A stretch of DNA of 6,508 nucleotides, taken from the NCBI GenBank assembly GCA_019912505.1, contig JAIOIM010000298.1, forward strand, positions 1 to 6,508, written 5' to 3'. The DNA comes from Ignavibacteriaceae bacterium. Lineage in GTDB: Bacteria > Bacteroidota > Ignavibacteria > Ignavibacteriales > Ignavibacteriaceae. Every line of letters starts with the position of its first letter. The first letter of the stretch is position 1. The notes beneath the pieces were generated by a model. That model made no database searches. It was given only the letters and a program-made list of their open reading frames with translations, and was not told where the DNA came from. The translations under genes were made by a program, and so were the position numbers. Positions 1 through 6,439 of the stretch are shown here, one piece after another.

Positions 1-41
1 TGAAATATTTATTATAAATAAGATAGTAGCGAGAAGTTGAA

Positions 42-995
42 ATGAAATATATAAACCTTGGTAAAAATGGTCCATTAATTTCTACGATTGGTTTCGGCGC
101 ATGGGGAATTAGTGGTCGCGATTGGGGAACAACCGACGACAAAAAATCAAAACGAGCGATACACGAAGCATTAGACAACGGCGTTAATTTTATTGATACT
201 GCCGATACATACGGCTTTGGGCATTCAGAAGAACTGATTGCCGGGGTGCTTGATGAACGAGGCAGAAAAGATGAAGTAATTATTGCTACCAAAGCCGGTA
301 ATAATTTTTATCCGTATCTCGGCAAAGAATATGACTCAACACCGGCAAACCCTGATTACAGCAAAAAACATTTGATCTTTGCAGCCGAACAGAGTTTGAA
401 ACGGTTAAAAGTTGATGCGCTTGATATTCTTCAACTTCACAGTCCTTCTATAGAACTGCTTGAAAATGATGAGCCATGGGAAGCGCTGCAAATATTAAAA
501 GACCAGGGGAAGATTAAACTTGCGGGGCTTAGTGTACAATCTTTTAAAGAAACCGAGCATGCATCTCTGTTGGATAAACATCACGATATTCTCGATGTGC
601 TGCAGGTGCGTTATAATATGCTCGAACGTGAGGCAGAAAAAGTTTTATTCCCTAAGGCGATGGAATATGGCACAGGAATAATCGTTCGCATTCCAATATT
701 ATTTGGACTCCTTGCCGGCAAATTTACACGCGAGAGCCGGTTTGGGGATAACGACCACCGCCGTATCAATTTGTCTACAGAAAAACTTGATAAATATTTA
801 ACACAACTCGAAGCTATAAATCCGTTTTTTGAAACACACAAAGAATATACAATGGCACAACTTGCTTTGGGTTTTACAATTTCGCATCCGGCTTGCAGCG
901 TTGCAATACCCGGCGGCAAAACACCGGAACAGGTAATAGAAAACATTGCTGCAAGTGATATTGATATTCCGTTTGAGGATTATCGGCAGGTTTAA
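42..995 (+). CDS. Aldo/keto reductase, NADP(H)-dependent (317 aa)
   Basis: Predicted cytoplasmic TIM-barrel oxidoreductase that reduces aldehydes or ketones with NAD(P)H. The family catalytic tetrad is visible: Asp52 and Tyr57 in the IDTADTYG motif, Lys84 in IATK, and His133 in LQLHSP. The glycine-rich start GFGAWGISG (17-25) and the C-terminal cofactor-binding stretch IPGGKTPEQVIEN (289-301) are in place, and 317 residues is normal for the family. The physiological substrate cannot be read from the sequence. The ATG is preceded by a GAGAAG purine run (31-36) five bases upstream, a weak Shine-Dalgarno. It is the only complete plus-strand gene and converges with the nucleotidyltransferase gene across 32 bp, where I see no terminator hairpin. 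Its base composition is visibly richer in GC than the abiE genes, which fits a resident chromosomal gene. Confidence 0.95.
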   Translation: MKYINLGKNGPLISTIGFGAWGISGRDWGTTDDKKSKRAIHEALDNGVNFIDTADTYGFGHSEELIAGVLDERGRKDEVIIATKAGNNFYPYLGKEYDSTPANPDYSKKHLIFAAEQSLKRLKVDALDILQLHSPSIELLENDEPWEALQILKDQGKIKLAGLSVQSFKETEHASLLDKHHDILDVLQVRYNMLEREAEKVLFPKAMEYGTGIIVRIPILFGLLAGKFTRESRFGDNDHRRINLSTEKLDKYLTQLEAINPFFETHKEYTMAQLALGFTISHPACSVAIPGGKTPEQVIENIAASDIDIPFEDYRQV

Positions 996-1027
996 TTAAG
1001 TGAGAAGGATTGTTTTAAATTTTATTC

Positions 1028-1348
1028 CTAATTGCGTACTTCTATTTTGACACCGGTTTTTATTATCTCATTTGCAAAAGGATTGTCTTCTGTAAAATCT
1101 TCTGATTTAATAGGGTGAATTTCAAGGTCATTTGAAGATTTAATTATATAACGCGCAAGTTTTTTTATGTCATTAAAACGGTCGCCTTCAAACTTTGGAG
1201 AGACAATAGCTATATCTATATCACTGTACTCACCCGGGTTTCCGTTTGCGTAAGAACCAAATAGGTATACAGAGTCAATAGGAAACTCGGCAGATACTAG
1301 TTGAACGAAGTGATTAATTATTTTGGTTATGTTTTCTCTGCTATACAT
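1028..1348 (-). CDS. MNT-type minimal nucleotidyltransferase, antitoxin partner of HEPN protein (106 aa)
   Basis: Small DNA polymerase beta-like nucleotidyltransferase. The family signature GSx10DxD is complete: Gly31-Ser32, then Asp43 and Asp45 in SDIDIAIV. A possible third acidic residue is Glu76 in DLEIHPI. In studied MntA/HepT pairs the MNT protein neutralises a HEPN toxin by transferring AMP to it; the intact metal-binding residues allow the same activity here, which is inference. The start ATG lies inside the last codons of the HEPN gene (22 bp overlap), so the two are almost certainly one transcript and translationally coupled. No clear Shine-Dalgarno precedes the start, which fits coupling. 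An alternative role as a stand-alone nucleotidyltransferase is unlikely given the partner. Confidence 0.9.
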   Translation of the reverse strand: MYSRENITKIINHFVQLVSAEFPIDSVYLFGSYANGNPGEYSDIDIAIVSPKFEGDRFNDIKKLARYIIKSSNDLEIHPIKSEDFTEDNPFANEIIKTGVKIEVRN

Positions 1349-1716
1349 TTAAAAATCTCAGAATTCTTCTTGATATAGGTTTCAGTAAACTGTTTTGTGC
1401 ATTTCTTAAAGAATTGGAATTTATAATCAGGATAACGCGCCTCGATATTAAATTCATTTACTTCAACAAAAAGGATTTGTTGCTCTTCGGTTATTTCGAA
1501 CTTTGCCTCATCGGCAAGTTTTTTCAAATTATGAATTTTAGGTGGAAAATTCTGTGTGTTGTTTTTAATCCAAAGTGCCTTTAAAACTTTTTCTACTGCC
1601 AGATGACCGACAATTAGTGCCCAATCATATTTCCCGGTTTGGAAAATACTATACATTGACGCTAAATCATGCTCAGCACTTTCACGCCAATAATTTATAT
1701 AATCTACTTTATCCAT
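1327..1716 (-). CDS. HEPN domain protein, likely toxin of HEPN/MNT pair (129 aa)
   Basis: All-alpha HEPN-domain protein of the Pfam HEPN (PF05168-like) type. Recognisable family positions are the WRESAEHDLASM first helix (10-21), the GHLAVEKVLKAL second helix (37-48), a conserved His62 before the HNLKKLADEA helix, and the RYPDY motif (94-98). Many HEPN proteins are RNases using an R-x4-6-H motif near the end of the domain. Here RYPDY is followed by YKFQFF with no His at the expected spacing, so RNase activity by the standard motif is uncertain. It precedes and overlaps the MNT gene, the usual order of such modules. It starts 74 bp after the hydrolase stop on the same strand, so read-through from that gene is possible; I found no convincing promoter in the gap. 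Confidence 0.88.
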   Translation of the reverse strand: MDKVDYINYWRESAEHDLASMYSIFQTGKYDWALIVGHLAVEKVLKALWIKNNTQNFPPKIHNLKKLADEAKFEITEEQQILFVEVNEFNIEARYPDYKFQFFKKCTKQFTETYIKKNSEIFKCIAEKT

Positions 1717-1790
1717 TATTCGTAATTATTTGCTTGCAGTAATATAAAAACTTTTTGAAGAAAATCATCAGAATTAAGATCAATCTAAAT

Positions 1791-2648
1791 TTATTTCAAA
1801 TATTTTTCAAACCACATTTTTCTAAGTTCGTCTACCTCTCTTCTGTGTTTACGTAAAAAATGATCGCCGCCCTCGAGCATAACGAGACGGTAAGTGCGGT
1901 TTAGGTTTTGAAGTTTATAAGCCAGGTCGAGTGAATCATGAGGCAGAACCCGATTATCGTCAGTCCCGTGCATAATCAACAGCGGGGTACTTTCAGAAAG
2001 TTTTTCCGGGAAATTTACTATAGAACGCGACTCGCATTTCTTCTTGAAATCATTTGTTTCATATTCTCCCATCGACATTTTGTAGAGGCGTTTCATAAAT
2101 TTGCTTTCCTCCGCATTACAGTGAAGGTTCGCAATACCTCCGGCAGTAATAGCGCATTTAAATTTATTCGTGCGCGTGAGAGTTAAGTACGTCATCATAC
2201 CGCCTCGACTCCACCCTTCAATTCCCCAATTATGAGTGTCGGCAAATTGAAGCTCATCGGCAAGCGGCATTAAATTTAAAACATCATCAATATCTCCGCC
2301 GCCGAACTCATCTTTCCCTTCGCCGCTGCCGTTGCCCCGATACTGCGGAGCAAACACAACATAACCCCAGCTTGCAAGCTGACCGAAAATTCCGCGTGCG
2401 TTAAATGCATCAATCGCTCCCTGATCGCCAATGCCGCCGCGGCACCAAATTACACACGGGTATTTTTTATTCATCTCCATGTTTTTCGGATATGCGAGAT
2501 AACCTTTTACTTTTAATTCATCAGAGTTATAAGTTATTTTTTCAACGATAGAGTTTTCGTATGATTCTATTCCCCAGCCGGAGGTCAAAAGCTTTACCTG
2601 CGCTTCTTTAATTTTTATTTTTTCTCTGTTTATAAAATTTGTATGCAT
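1791..2648 (-). CDS. S9-type alpha/beta hydrolase (prolyl oligopeptidase family-like, 285 aa)
   Basis: Single-domain serine hydrolase with the alpha/beta fold of peptidase family S9 C-terminal domains. The triad is readable: nucleophile Ser147 in GWSRGG, Asp231 in HGTDDNRV (aligned with the HGTADDNV Asp of dipeptidyl peptidase IV), and His263 in GGDHF. A probable oxyanion-hole/cap segment CRGGIGDQG lies at 69-77, and YRGNGSGEG (103-111) is a typical S9 motif. There is no beta-propeller; only a short N-terminal beta region precedes the hydrolase fold, so this could be a small peptidase or an esterase. No signal peptide is seen, so a cytoplasmic location is likely. It reads toward the HEPN/MNT pair with a 74 bp gap. 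Its GC content is higher than that of the abiE genes, reaching about 58% in one 60-base stretch (2281-2340), which suggests a different history. Confidence 0.9.
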   Translation of the reverse strand: MHTNFINREKIKIKEAQVKLLTSGWGIESYENSIVEKITYNSDELKVKGYLAYPKNMEMNKKYPCVIWCRGGIGDQGAIDAFNARGIFGQLASWGYVVFAPQYRGNGSGEGKDEFGGGDIDDVLNLMPLADELQFADTHNWGIEGWSRGGMMTYLTLTRTNKFKCAITAGGIANLHCNAEESKFMKRLYKMSMGEYETNDFKKKCESRSIVNFPEKLSESTPLLIMHGTDDNRVLPHDSLDLAYKLQNLNRTYRLVMLEGGDHFLRKHRREVDELRKMWFEKYLK

Positions 2649-2721
2649 CGGTGCCGTTACTAAATATTTTAAAATAATTTATATGCAAAATAAATAAAAT
2701 TTGTTTGTTTAAAGATAGAAA

Positions 2722-2746
2722 ATGAGTTGTCAGTCCAAGAACTCAT
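2722..2746. repeat. Short inverted repeat in the abiEii-hydrolase gap
   Basis: ATGAGTT (2722-2728) and AACTCAT (2740-2746) form a 7-bp stem with an 11-base loop. It lies in the 218-bp gap 2649-2866 between the AbiEii toxin stop and the hydrolase start, which must hold the end of the abiE transcript and probably the hydrolase promoter. No T-run follows on either strand, so it is not a standard terminator. Nothing else in this gap is convincing. Confidence 0.3.
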
Positions 2747-2866
2747 ATTATTGATGACTACCGCTAAAAATTATCGCGAGATTTTGTTTTGATATTGAGT
2801 TTTCTTAGCTGCAATGTTTTTCGTCAAATAAAATATTTTGAACCGCTGATGGTAAAAGTATTTACA

Positions 2867-3715
2867 CTACCTTTTATCCCTTAAACCTATGCGTAAATTG
2901 CCCACCAGCAATAAACATACTTTTTCTGTTTCATCTCTTTTATAAGTTAATCCTTCAAATTGAGCCATTTCAATTGCAAGCATACTTTGTTTGTCATCTT
3001 TCAAAATATTATGGATGCGTTCCCTAACTTTATCGCTGGCTATATTTGAAATATCTCCGCCTAAAAGTCTTGCCCCGGCTAGTTCATAATCAGTTGCTTC
3101 TTCAACAATATCTAAATGTTCCTCAAATAACCGAGATTCATTCCCTGCTTGCAAATATTTGGACATTATTAAATAAAGATCTCTTGCATCCTTAATTCTT
3201 ACATCTATAGCCCGGTCATGCCATGCAAAAATTTTTAACATAGCAAGACTTTCTACAGATGCAGATTTTATAATAATATCTGGGTCTGTTTGTATTACTA
3301 TGTCTTCAGTATTCAAAAATGCATCGGCAAATCCGATCACATTCATTTCTTTTTCATCCTTATCATTAGACCATTTAATCGTTTCGTCTTTAGTTGAAAT
3401 ACCACCAAACGGTATAAAATCAATCATCATTCCCCTGTAAAAATATCGGTGCAGAATATTTTCGCTTTTCGTAAAACCAGTTTTTTCTATTTCATTTATT
3501 AGAAGATTGTATTTATCCCAATTTTTTACTCTAACTGCCAAATCAATATCATTGGTTTTTCTATAAACCTTAATATCGTAAACATAATTCAAAATCATAT
3601 CTCTTACAGTCGCTCCAACTATAAAGAATTTAATATTCAGTTTATCGGCTGCCTCTTTAATCTTCTTTAGTATTTCTAAATTGAATTTATCAATCTTCTT
3701 GGATATATCTAACAA
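2867..3715 (-). CDS. AbiEii-family nucleotidyltransferase toxin (282 aa)
   Basis: Nucleotidyltransferase-fold protein of the AbiEii/AbiGii type, the toxin of type IV toxin-antitoxin/abortive infection systems. The AbiEii motifs appear in order: GATVRD (34-39), TNDIDLAV with Asp56 and Asp58 (54-61), a third acidic residue Asp99 in MIDF, and the downstream KIFAWHDR...KDARDL block (161-180) with Lys175, Asp176 and Asp179. Studied AbiEii toxins are NTP-using nucleotidyltransferases that halt growth; the exact target here is unknown. The gene begins with TTG: an in-frame TAA lies just upstream (six codons before) and no other start occurs before the GATVRD motif. A GAGAAAG run (3719-3725) sits three bases upstream. 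It overlaps the end of the AbiEi-like gene by 26 bp, so translational coupling is expected. It is AT-rich like its partner. Confidence 0.88.
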   Translation of the reverse strand: MLDISKKIDKFNLEILKKIKEAADKLNIKFFIVGATVRDMILNYVYDIKVYRKTNDIDLAVRVKNWDKYNLLINEIEKTGFTKSENILHRYFYRGMMIDFIPFGGISTKDETIKWSNDKDEKEMNVIGFADAFLNTEDIVIQTDPDIIIKSASVESLAMLKIFAWHDRAIDVRIKDARDLYLIMSKYLQAGNESRLFEEHLDIVEEATDYELAGARLLGGDISNIASDKVRERIHNILKDDKQSMLAIEMAQFEGLTYKRDETEKVCLLLVGNLRIGLRDKR

Positions 3716-4706
3716 TTTCTTTCTCGTAAATTATTTTAGCGGTTTCGATATTTCTTGGATCTCCTGTAGCAAGTAAATCAGCATATACTAAAATTGGATG
3801 AGTCATACCCGGATAATCATGGTTTTCAAAGTTCCAAAATTTTTTCATTAATATCAGATTTCCTTTAGGATTTATTTTTAATTGGTTTCTTAAAATAAAT
3901 TCTCCTCGTCTTTCATCTGTATATATTGTATAAATAAAGGGTGTTAAATAATTGGTCATCCTCTTTGCAGCTTCTTCGCCACCCCACAAAGCATTGTAAT
4001 TCTCTAATTGCAAATTATTAATCTTATCCTCCTTAATCTCATATCTTCCAATTAAATATTTTGGTTTCAATTTTTCGGGATAATAAGTAACCCATCGCTC
4101 TAACAATTCTCTTTTATTTCTCAGCTTATATTGTTTAAAATTCCTATCTAATAGATATCCTTGTTCAATTAAATTTTGAATTGTATTATAAACAGTACCC
4201 GTAGCAACTCCAGTATTTTCTTCTATTACTCTGATTGTTCTTCTCTCTACTCCGGGATTACACAGCAATGTGAATATTACTTGAAGTGCTGCCGTTTGAA
4301 AGGCTCTTTTAGGCACTCTTATTTTATTATCATCATTATCTGGTTTATTTCCTTTTACTTTTATAAACAATGGGGGAACCTTTATAAAAGCATTTCCAGC
4401 CGCATCAATAAAATTAACTTCATTATTTTCAATAGTCTCCATTAATTTTGGATTTATATATTCGGTAATTAGCAATGGCATTCCCCCCAATGCTTTTAGT
4501 TTATTTATTACTAAGCCTAACCTTGCTCTATTAAAGAATATCTTAACTTCAACATTGAATTCAATTTGGTAATCATCATTGCCAATACGCAGTATTGCGT
4601 CAGGCTTATCAGGCTGCTCGTAGAAATGTATGGTGGTTCTGAAGTCAGTTGCTTTTTCTAATTGCCTCACAGCTTTGTCAATTATTTTCTTTTTTTTCTC
4701 TTGCAT
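3690..4706 (-). CDS. AbiEi-family antitoxin/transcriptional regulator with N-terminal nuclease-like domain (338 aa)
   Basis: Antitoxin partner of the AbiEii-like toxin, of the AbiEi_2-like group. Three regions can be read, numbering from the ATG at 4706. Residues about 20-115 form an alpha/beta domain with Asp36, Glu53-Val-Lys55 (IEFNVEVK) and the conserved-looking NFIDAAGNAFI (98-108); the D...ExK spacing resembles a PD-(D/E)xK fold. Residues about 136-187 form a winged helix with recognition helix GVATGTVYNTIQNL. The C-terminal part has LWGGEEAAKRM (240-250) and HPILVYADLLATGDPRNIETA (303-323), typical of this family. Unlike classical AbiEi, the DNA-binding domain is central rather than N-terminal. 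Start choice: ATG at 4706, or an in-frame TTG at 4715 adding three residues; neither has a Shine-Dalgarno, and the TTG overlaps an operator-like heptamer. Autoregulation is suggested by the upstream boxes. It overlaps the toxin gene by 26 bp. Confidence 0.87.
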   Translation of the reverse strand: MQEKKKKIIDKAVRQLEKATDFRTTIHFYEQPDKPDAILRIGNDDYQIEFNVEVKIFFNRARLGLVINKLKALGGMPLLITEYINPKLMETIENNEVNFIDAAGNAFIKVPPLFIKVKGNKPDNDDNKIRVPKRAFQTAALQVIFTLLCNPGVERRTIRVIEENTGVATGTVYNTIQNLIEQGYLLDRNFKQYKLRNKRELLERWVTYYPEKLKPKYLIGRYEIKEDKINNLQLENYNALWGGEEAAKRMTNYLTPFIYTIYTDERRGEFILRNQLKINPKGNLILMKKFWNFENHDYPGMTHPILVYADLLATGDPRNIETAKIIYEKEIVRYIQED

Positions 4707-4707
4707 A

Positions 4708-4825
4708 TTGTTCAATGCTCATACTATTTAATATTTAATGAACAAATATACGTTATAGATCAATAAACACAACCACATTGTTCATTATTCGTCAACATTC
4801 ACAAGCGTTGATCTTGGCTGAACAA
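4708..4825. promoter_or_regulatory. Array of four alternating TTGTTCA/TGAACAA boxes, likely AbiEi operator
   Basis: Plus-strand heptamers are TTGTTCA at 4708-4714, TGAACAA at 4739-4745, TTGTTCA at 4778-4784 and TGAACAA at 4819-4825. Orientation alternates, with start-to-start distances of 31, 39 and 41 bp. The middle two extend to a perfect 10-bp inverted repeat, TAATGAACAA (4736-4745) and TTGTTCATTA (4778-4787). They flank the -33/-7 region, and the first box touches the start codon region. AbiEi proteins studied elsewhere bind inverted repeats in their own promoter, so these are inferred to be its binding sites. One further TTGTTCA inside the coding region (4161-4167) shows that single copies arise by chance in this AT-rich DNA. 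Confidence 0.55.
4743..4772 (-). promoter_or_regulatory. Probable promoter of the abiE-like operon
   Basis: Reading the minus strand, TTGTG (4772-4768), a 17-base spacer and TATATTTG (4750-4743) match the Bacteroidota-type promoter (TTTG or TTG near -33, TAnnTTTG near -7). Transcription would start near 4736, about 30 bases before the ATG at 4706. Its -7 element overlaps one TGAACAA box. The same TATATTTG octamer serves the tRNA promoter in this window, which adds support. Confidence 0.6.
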
Positions 4826-4922
4826 CCCCTGACAAGGCACTATCTAACTTCGTAGGAATTATATTGAAAAATAAATTTAATTGCCCTTGCATAGAAAATT
4901 GCGTTTCTTACTTTACCTCAAC

Positions 4923-4956
4923 AAAAAAGCCGAAAACTTTCGTCTTCGGCTTTTTT
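4923..4956 (-). terminator. Intrinsic terminator after the initiator tRNA (potentially bidirectional)
   Basis: A perfect 12-bp stem pairs 4923-4934 with 4945-4956, with a GCCGAA/TTCGGC core, A/T flanks on both sides and a 10-base interior that can add two more pairs. On the minus strand the GC core is followed by six or more T. It begins five bases past the tRNA 3' end. The T-run exists on both strands, so it could also stop plus-strand transcription. Confidence 0.85.
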
Positions 4957-4961
4957 CTTTG

Positions 4962-5034
<73 letters not shown>

Positions 5035-5055
5035 GTATATTTTTATTTTGGACAG

Positions 5056-5086
5056 CAAATATATGGAATAAACACGGGGATGTCAA
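5056..5086 (-). promoter_or_regulatory. Promoter of the initiator tRNA gene
   Basis: On the minus strand, TTGACA (5086-5081), a 17-base spacer and TATATTTG (5063-5056) give a full consensus -35 with a strong -10/-7 element. Transcription would begin about 15 bases upstream of the mature tRNA 5' end at 5034. This is the strongest promoter-like sequence in the window, as expected for an initiator tRNA. Confidence 0.75.
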
Positions 5087-5123
5087 TCCATAATAAAAAC
5101 AATCAAGAATAATAACCGCCCTT

Positions 5124-6332
5124 CTATTTCTTTTTCGTTTTCTTTTGCTTCATCTCAATAAAAGGGAGCAAATCGCATTTCAAACCAAACTTTATTGAAT
5201 CAATAACCGTTCCTTTTAAAGAAGGTGCTAAATATTCATCAGCGCAATCATTCGCCATTTTCTCTAACTCTTTTTTCCTTTTTTGTGATTGCGAAGTTAG
5301 CGAAGCAGTTAATATTGAAGCGAGAGCAACAGCCCAATCAAAAAATTCCTTTTCTTGTTCTGTAAGGTCACCGTTTTTAAAAATTTCATAAAAACGTTTT
5401 TCTTTCATACCTACGGCAATAAGAGCCGGGAAAGTAAAAGGAAGCATTACTATGCCTTCAGGCTTTAAAAAGGAAAATTTTTCTTCAAGTTCATTCATCT
5501 CATTCTCGGCTTGCTCATCAAAAACAAATTCGTCTTTAAATAAATCCTTCTGCTTTACGCCTTTAATACTCTTGTTATCAAAATTTATATCAACGCTTTT
5601 AAACCATCTTTCTTTTTGTTTTTGGGTTGATGAATCTAACCTTTCGTGTTGATGAGAAATTTTATCATTCCAGACCTCGATAATTTTATTAACTACTTTT
5701 TTAACTTCATTTTCGTCCGATAACTCCTCCTTGTTTTTAGAGTCCAGATACTTTTTTGTCTGAATAAAACTAAAAAGATCCATATCATCTAAAACAGATT
5801 CGGGCAGACTGACATCATCAAGCATATCAGAAAACTGCTCTAAATTTTTTTCTGCATTTATGTTGTTGGGGTTTTCCATTAATGCCTCTTTCCAGCAATC
5901 AAATGCATCATTAGGTTTTTCCATCGAAAAAAGAAGGGCACCTAAATCATTAAGTATATCTGATTTTGTTTCGATGTCATCCGGTGGAGTTATTGATAAT
6001 GCTTCCTCAAAAAAAGCTTTTGCTTTCTTAAAATCATTCATCTTTTGATATGTTAAAGCAAATTGAAATTTAATTTCTACATGGCGTCCAATTGTTTTTT
6101 CCGCTTGATTAAGAATTGATAATGAGTTTTGCACCTGGTTTATTTCAAGATAACAAATCGACATCATAGTATAGAAATATTTATTGCCGGGGTATTTTTT
6201 TAAGGCTTTTTTACACTCGGCAATAACTTTTACATTTTGATTTTTTTTCAGCAACTGAAAAAGTCTATCAACTAATGCCATTTCTATATTGTAATCATTT
6301 ATATCAAATATCGGTGCATTATTTTTTGCCAT
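5124..6332 (-). CDS. TPR-repeat protein of unknown function (402 aa)
   Basis: The N-terminal half consists of about four tetratricopeptide repeats (roughly 17-49, 50-84, 85-118 and 123-157), seen in the regular helix pairs and in repeat ends such as KKALKKYPGN, FFEEALSITPPD and WKEALMENPNN. TPRs are protein-binding scaffolds. An acidic, low-complexity linker (about 165-280) follows, then a compact C-terminal region (281-390) with a hydrophobic stretch PEGIVMLPFTFPALIAVGM and the segment EFFDWAVALASILTASL, and a lysine-rich tail KQKKTKKK. I do not recognise the C-terminal region. No signal peptide is seen; the protein is likely cytoplasmic. The ATG has the best Shine-Dalgarno of the window, AGAGG at 6338-6342 with a five-base spacer. 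It stops 90 bp before the tRNA on the same strand and lies 107 bp after the partial gene at the window edge. Confidence 0.85.
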   Translation of the reverse strand: MAKNNAPIFDINDYNIEMALVDRLFQLLKKNQNVKVIAECKKALKKYPGNKYFYTMMSICYLEINQVQNSLSILNQAEKTIGRHVEIKFQFALTYQKMNDFKKAKAFFEEALSITPPDDIETKSDILNDLGALLFSMEKPNDAFDCWKEALMENPNNINAEKNLEQFSDMLDDVSLPESVLDDMDLFSFIQTKKYLDSKNKEELSDENEVKKVVNKIIEVWNDKISHQHERLDSSTQKQKERWFKSVDINFDNKSIKGVKQKDLFKDEFVFDEQAENEMNELEEKFSFLKPEGIVMLPFTFPALIAVGMKEKRFYEIFKNGDLTEQEKEFFDWAVALASILTASLTSQSQKRKKELEKMANDCADEYLAPSLKGTVIDSIKFGLKCDLLPFIEMKQKKTKKK

Positions 6333-6384
6333 ATCAACCTCTAATATTTTAGTTATAAAATTATTTACAGAATTCCTTTTACAG

Positions 6385-6390
6385 ATTATA
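6385..6390 (-). promoter_or_regulatory. Possible -10 element of the TPR gene
   Basis: A perfect TATAAT on the minus strand lies 53 bases upstream of the TPR start codon. No convincing -35 is seen 16-18 bases further upstream, so this remains a weak candidate; the gene could instead be read from the upstream gene. Confidence 0.25.
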
Positions 6391-6439
6391 GAATGCGTGG
6401 TTTCATTTTGTTTTTTATAATCAAATTATTTTTAACACA

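Noticed and set aside
1..41. Possible promoter (TTATTATAAATA) before the reductase gene
   Set aside because: A TATAAA-like stretch exists, but the -35 region would lie outside the window and A/T-rich matches are common here.
611..946. Open frame of 111 codons on the minus strand within the aldo/keto reductase gene
   Set aside because: It lies wholly antisense to a gene with a complete catalytic tetrad, and its translation shows no family motif.
996..1027. Possible shared terminator between the convergent reductase and nucleotidyltransferase genes
   Set aside because: The 32-bp gap is A/T-rich but contains no stem of useful length.
1938..2186. Plus-strand open frame of 82 codons inside the hydrolase gene
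   Set aside because: Antisense shadow of a gene with a clear Ser-Asp-His triad; no ribosome binding site or protein-like motif.
2845..2875. TAAAAG...CTTTTA inverted repeat spanning the end of the AbiEii gene
   Set aside because: Only six A/T-rich pairs with a long loop and no T-run beyond it; too weak for a terminator.
4176..4445. Plus-strand open frame of 89 codons inside the AbiEi-like gene
   Set aside because: Its Ser/Tyr/Ile/Phe-rich translation is typical of the antisense of AT-rich coding DNA, and the real gene covers it.
5452..6048. Two plus-strand open frames (66 and 62 codons) inside the TPR gene
   Set aside because: Ser/Phe-rich antisense shadows of lysine/glutamate-rich coding sequence, without supporting signals.
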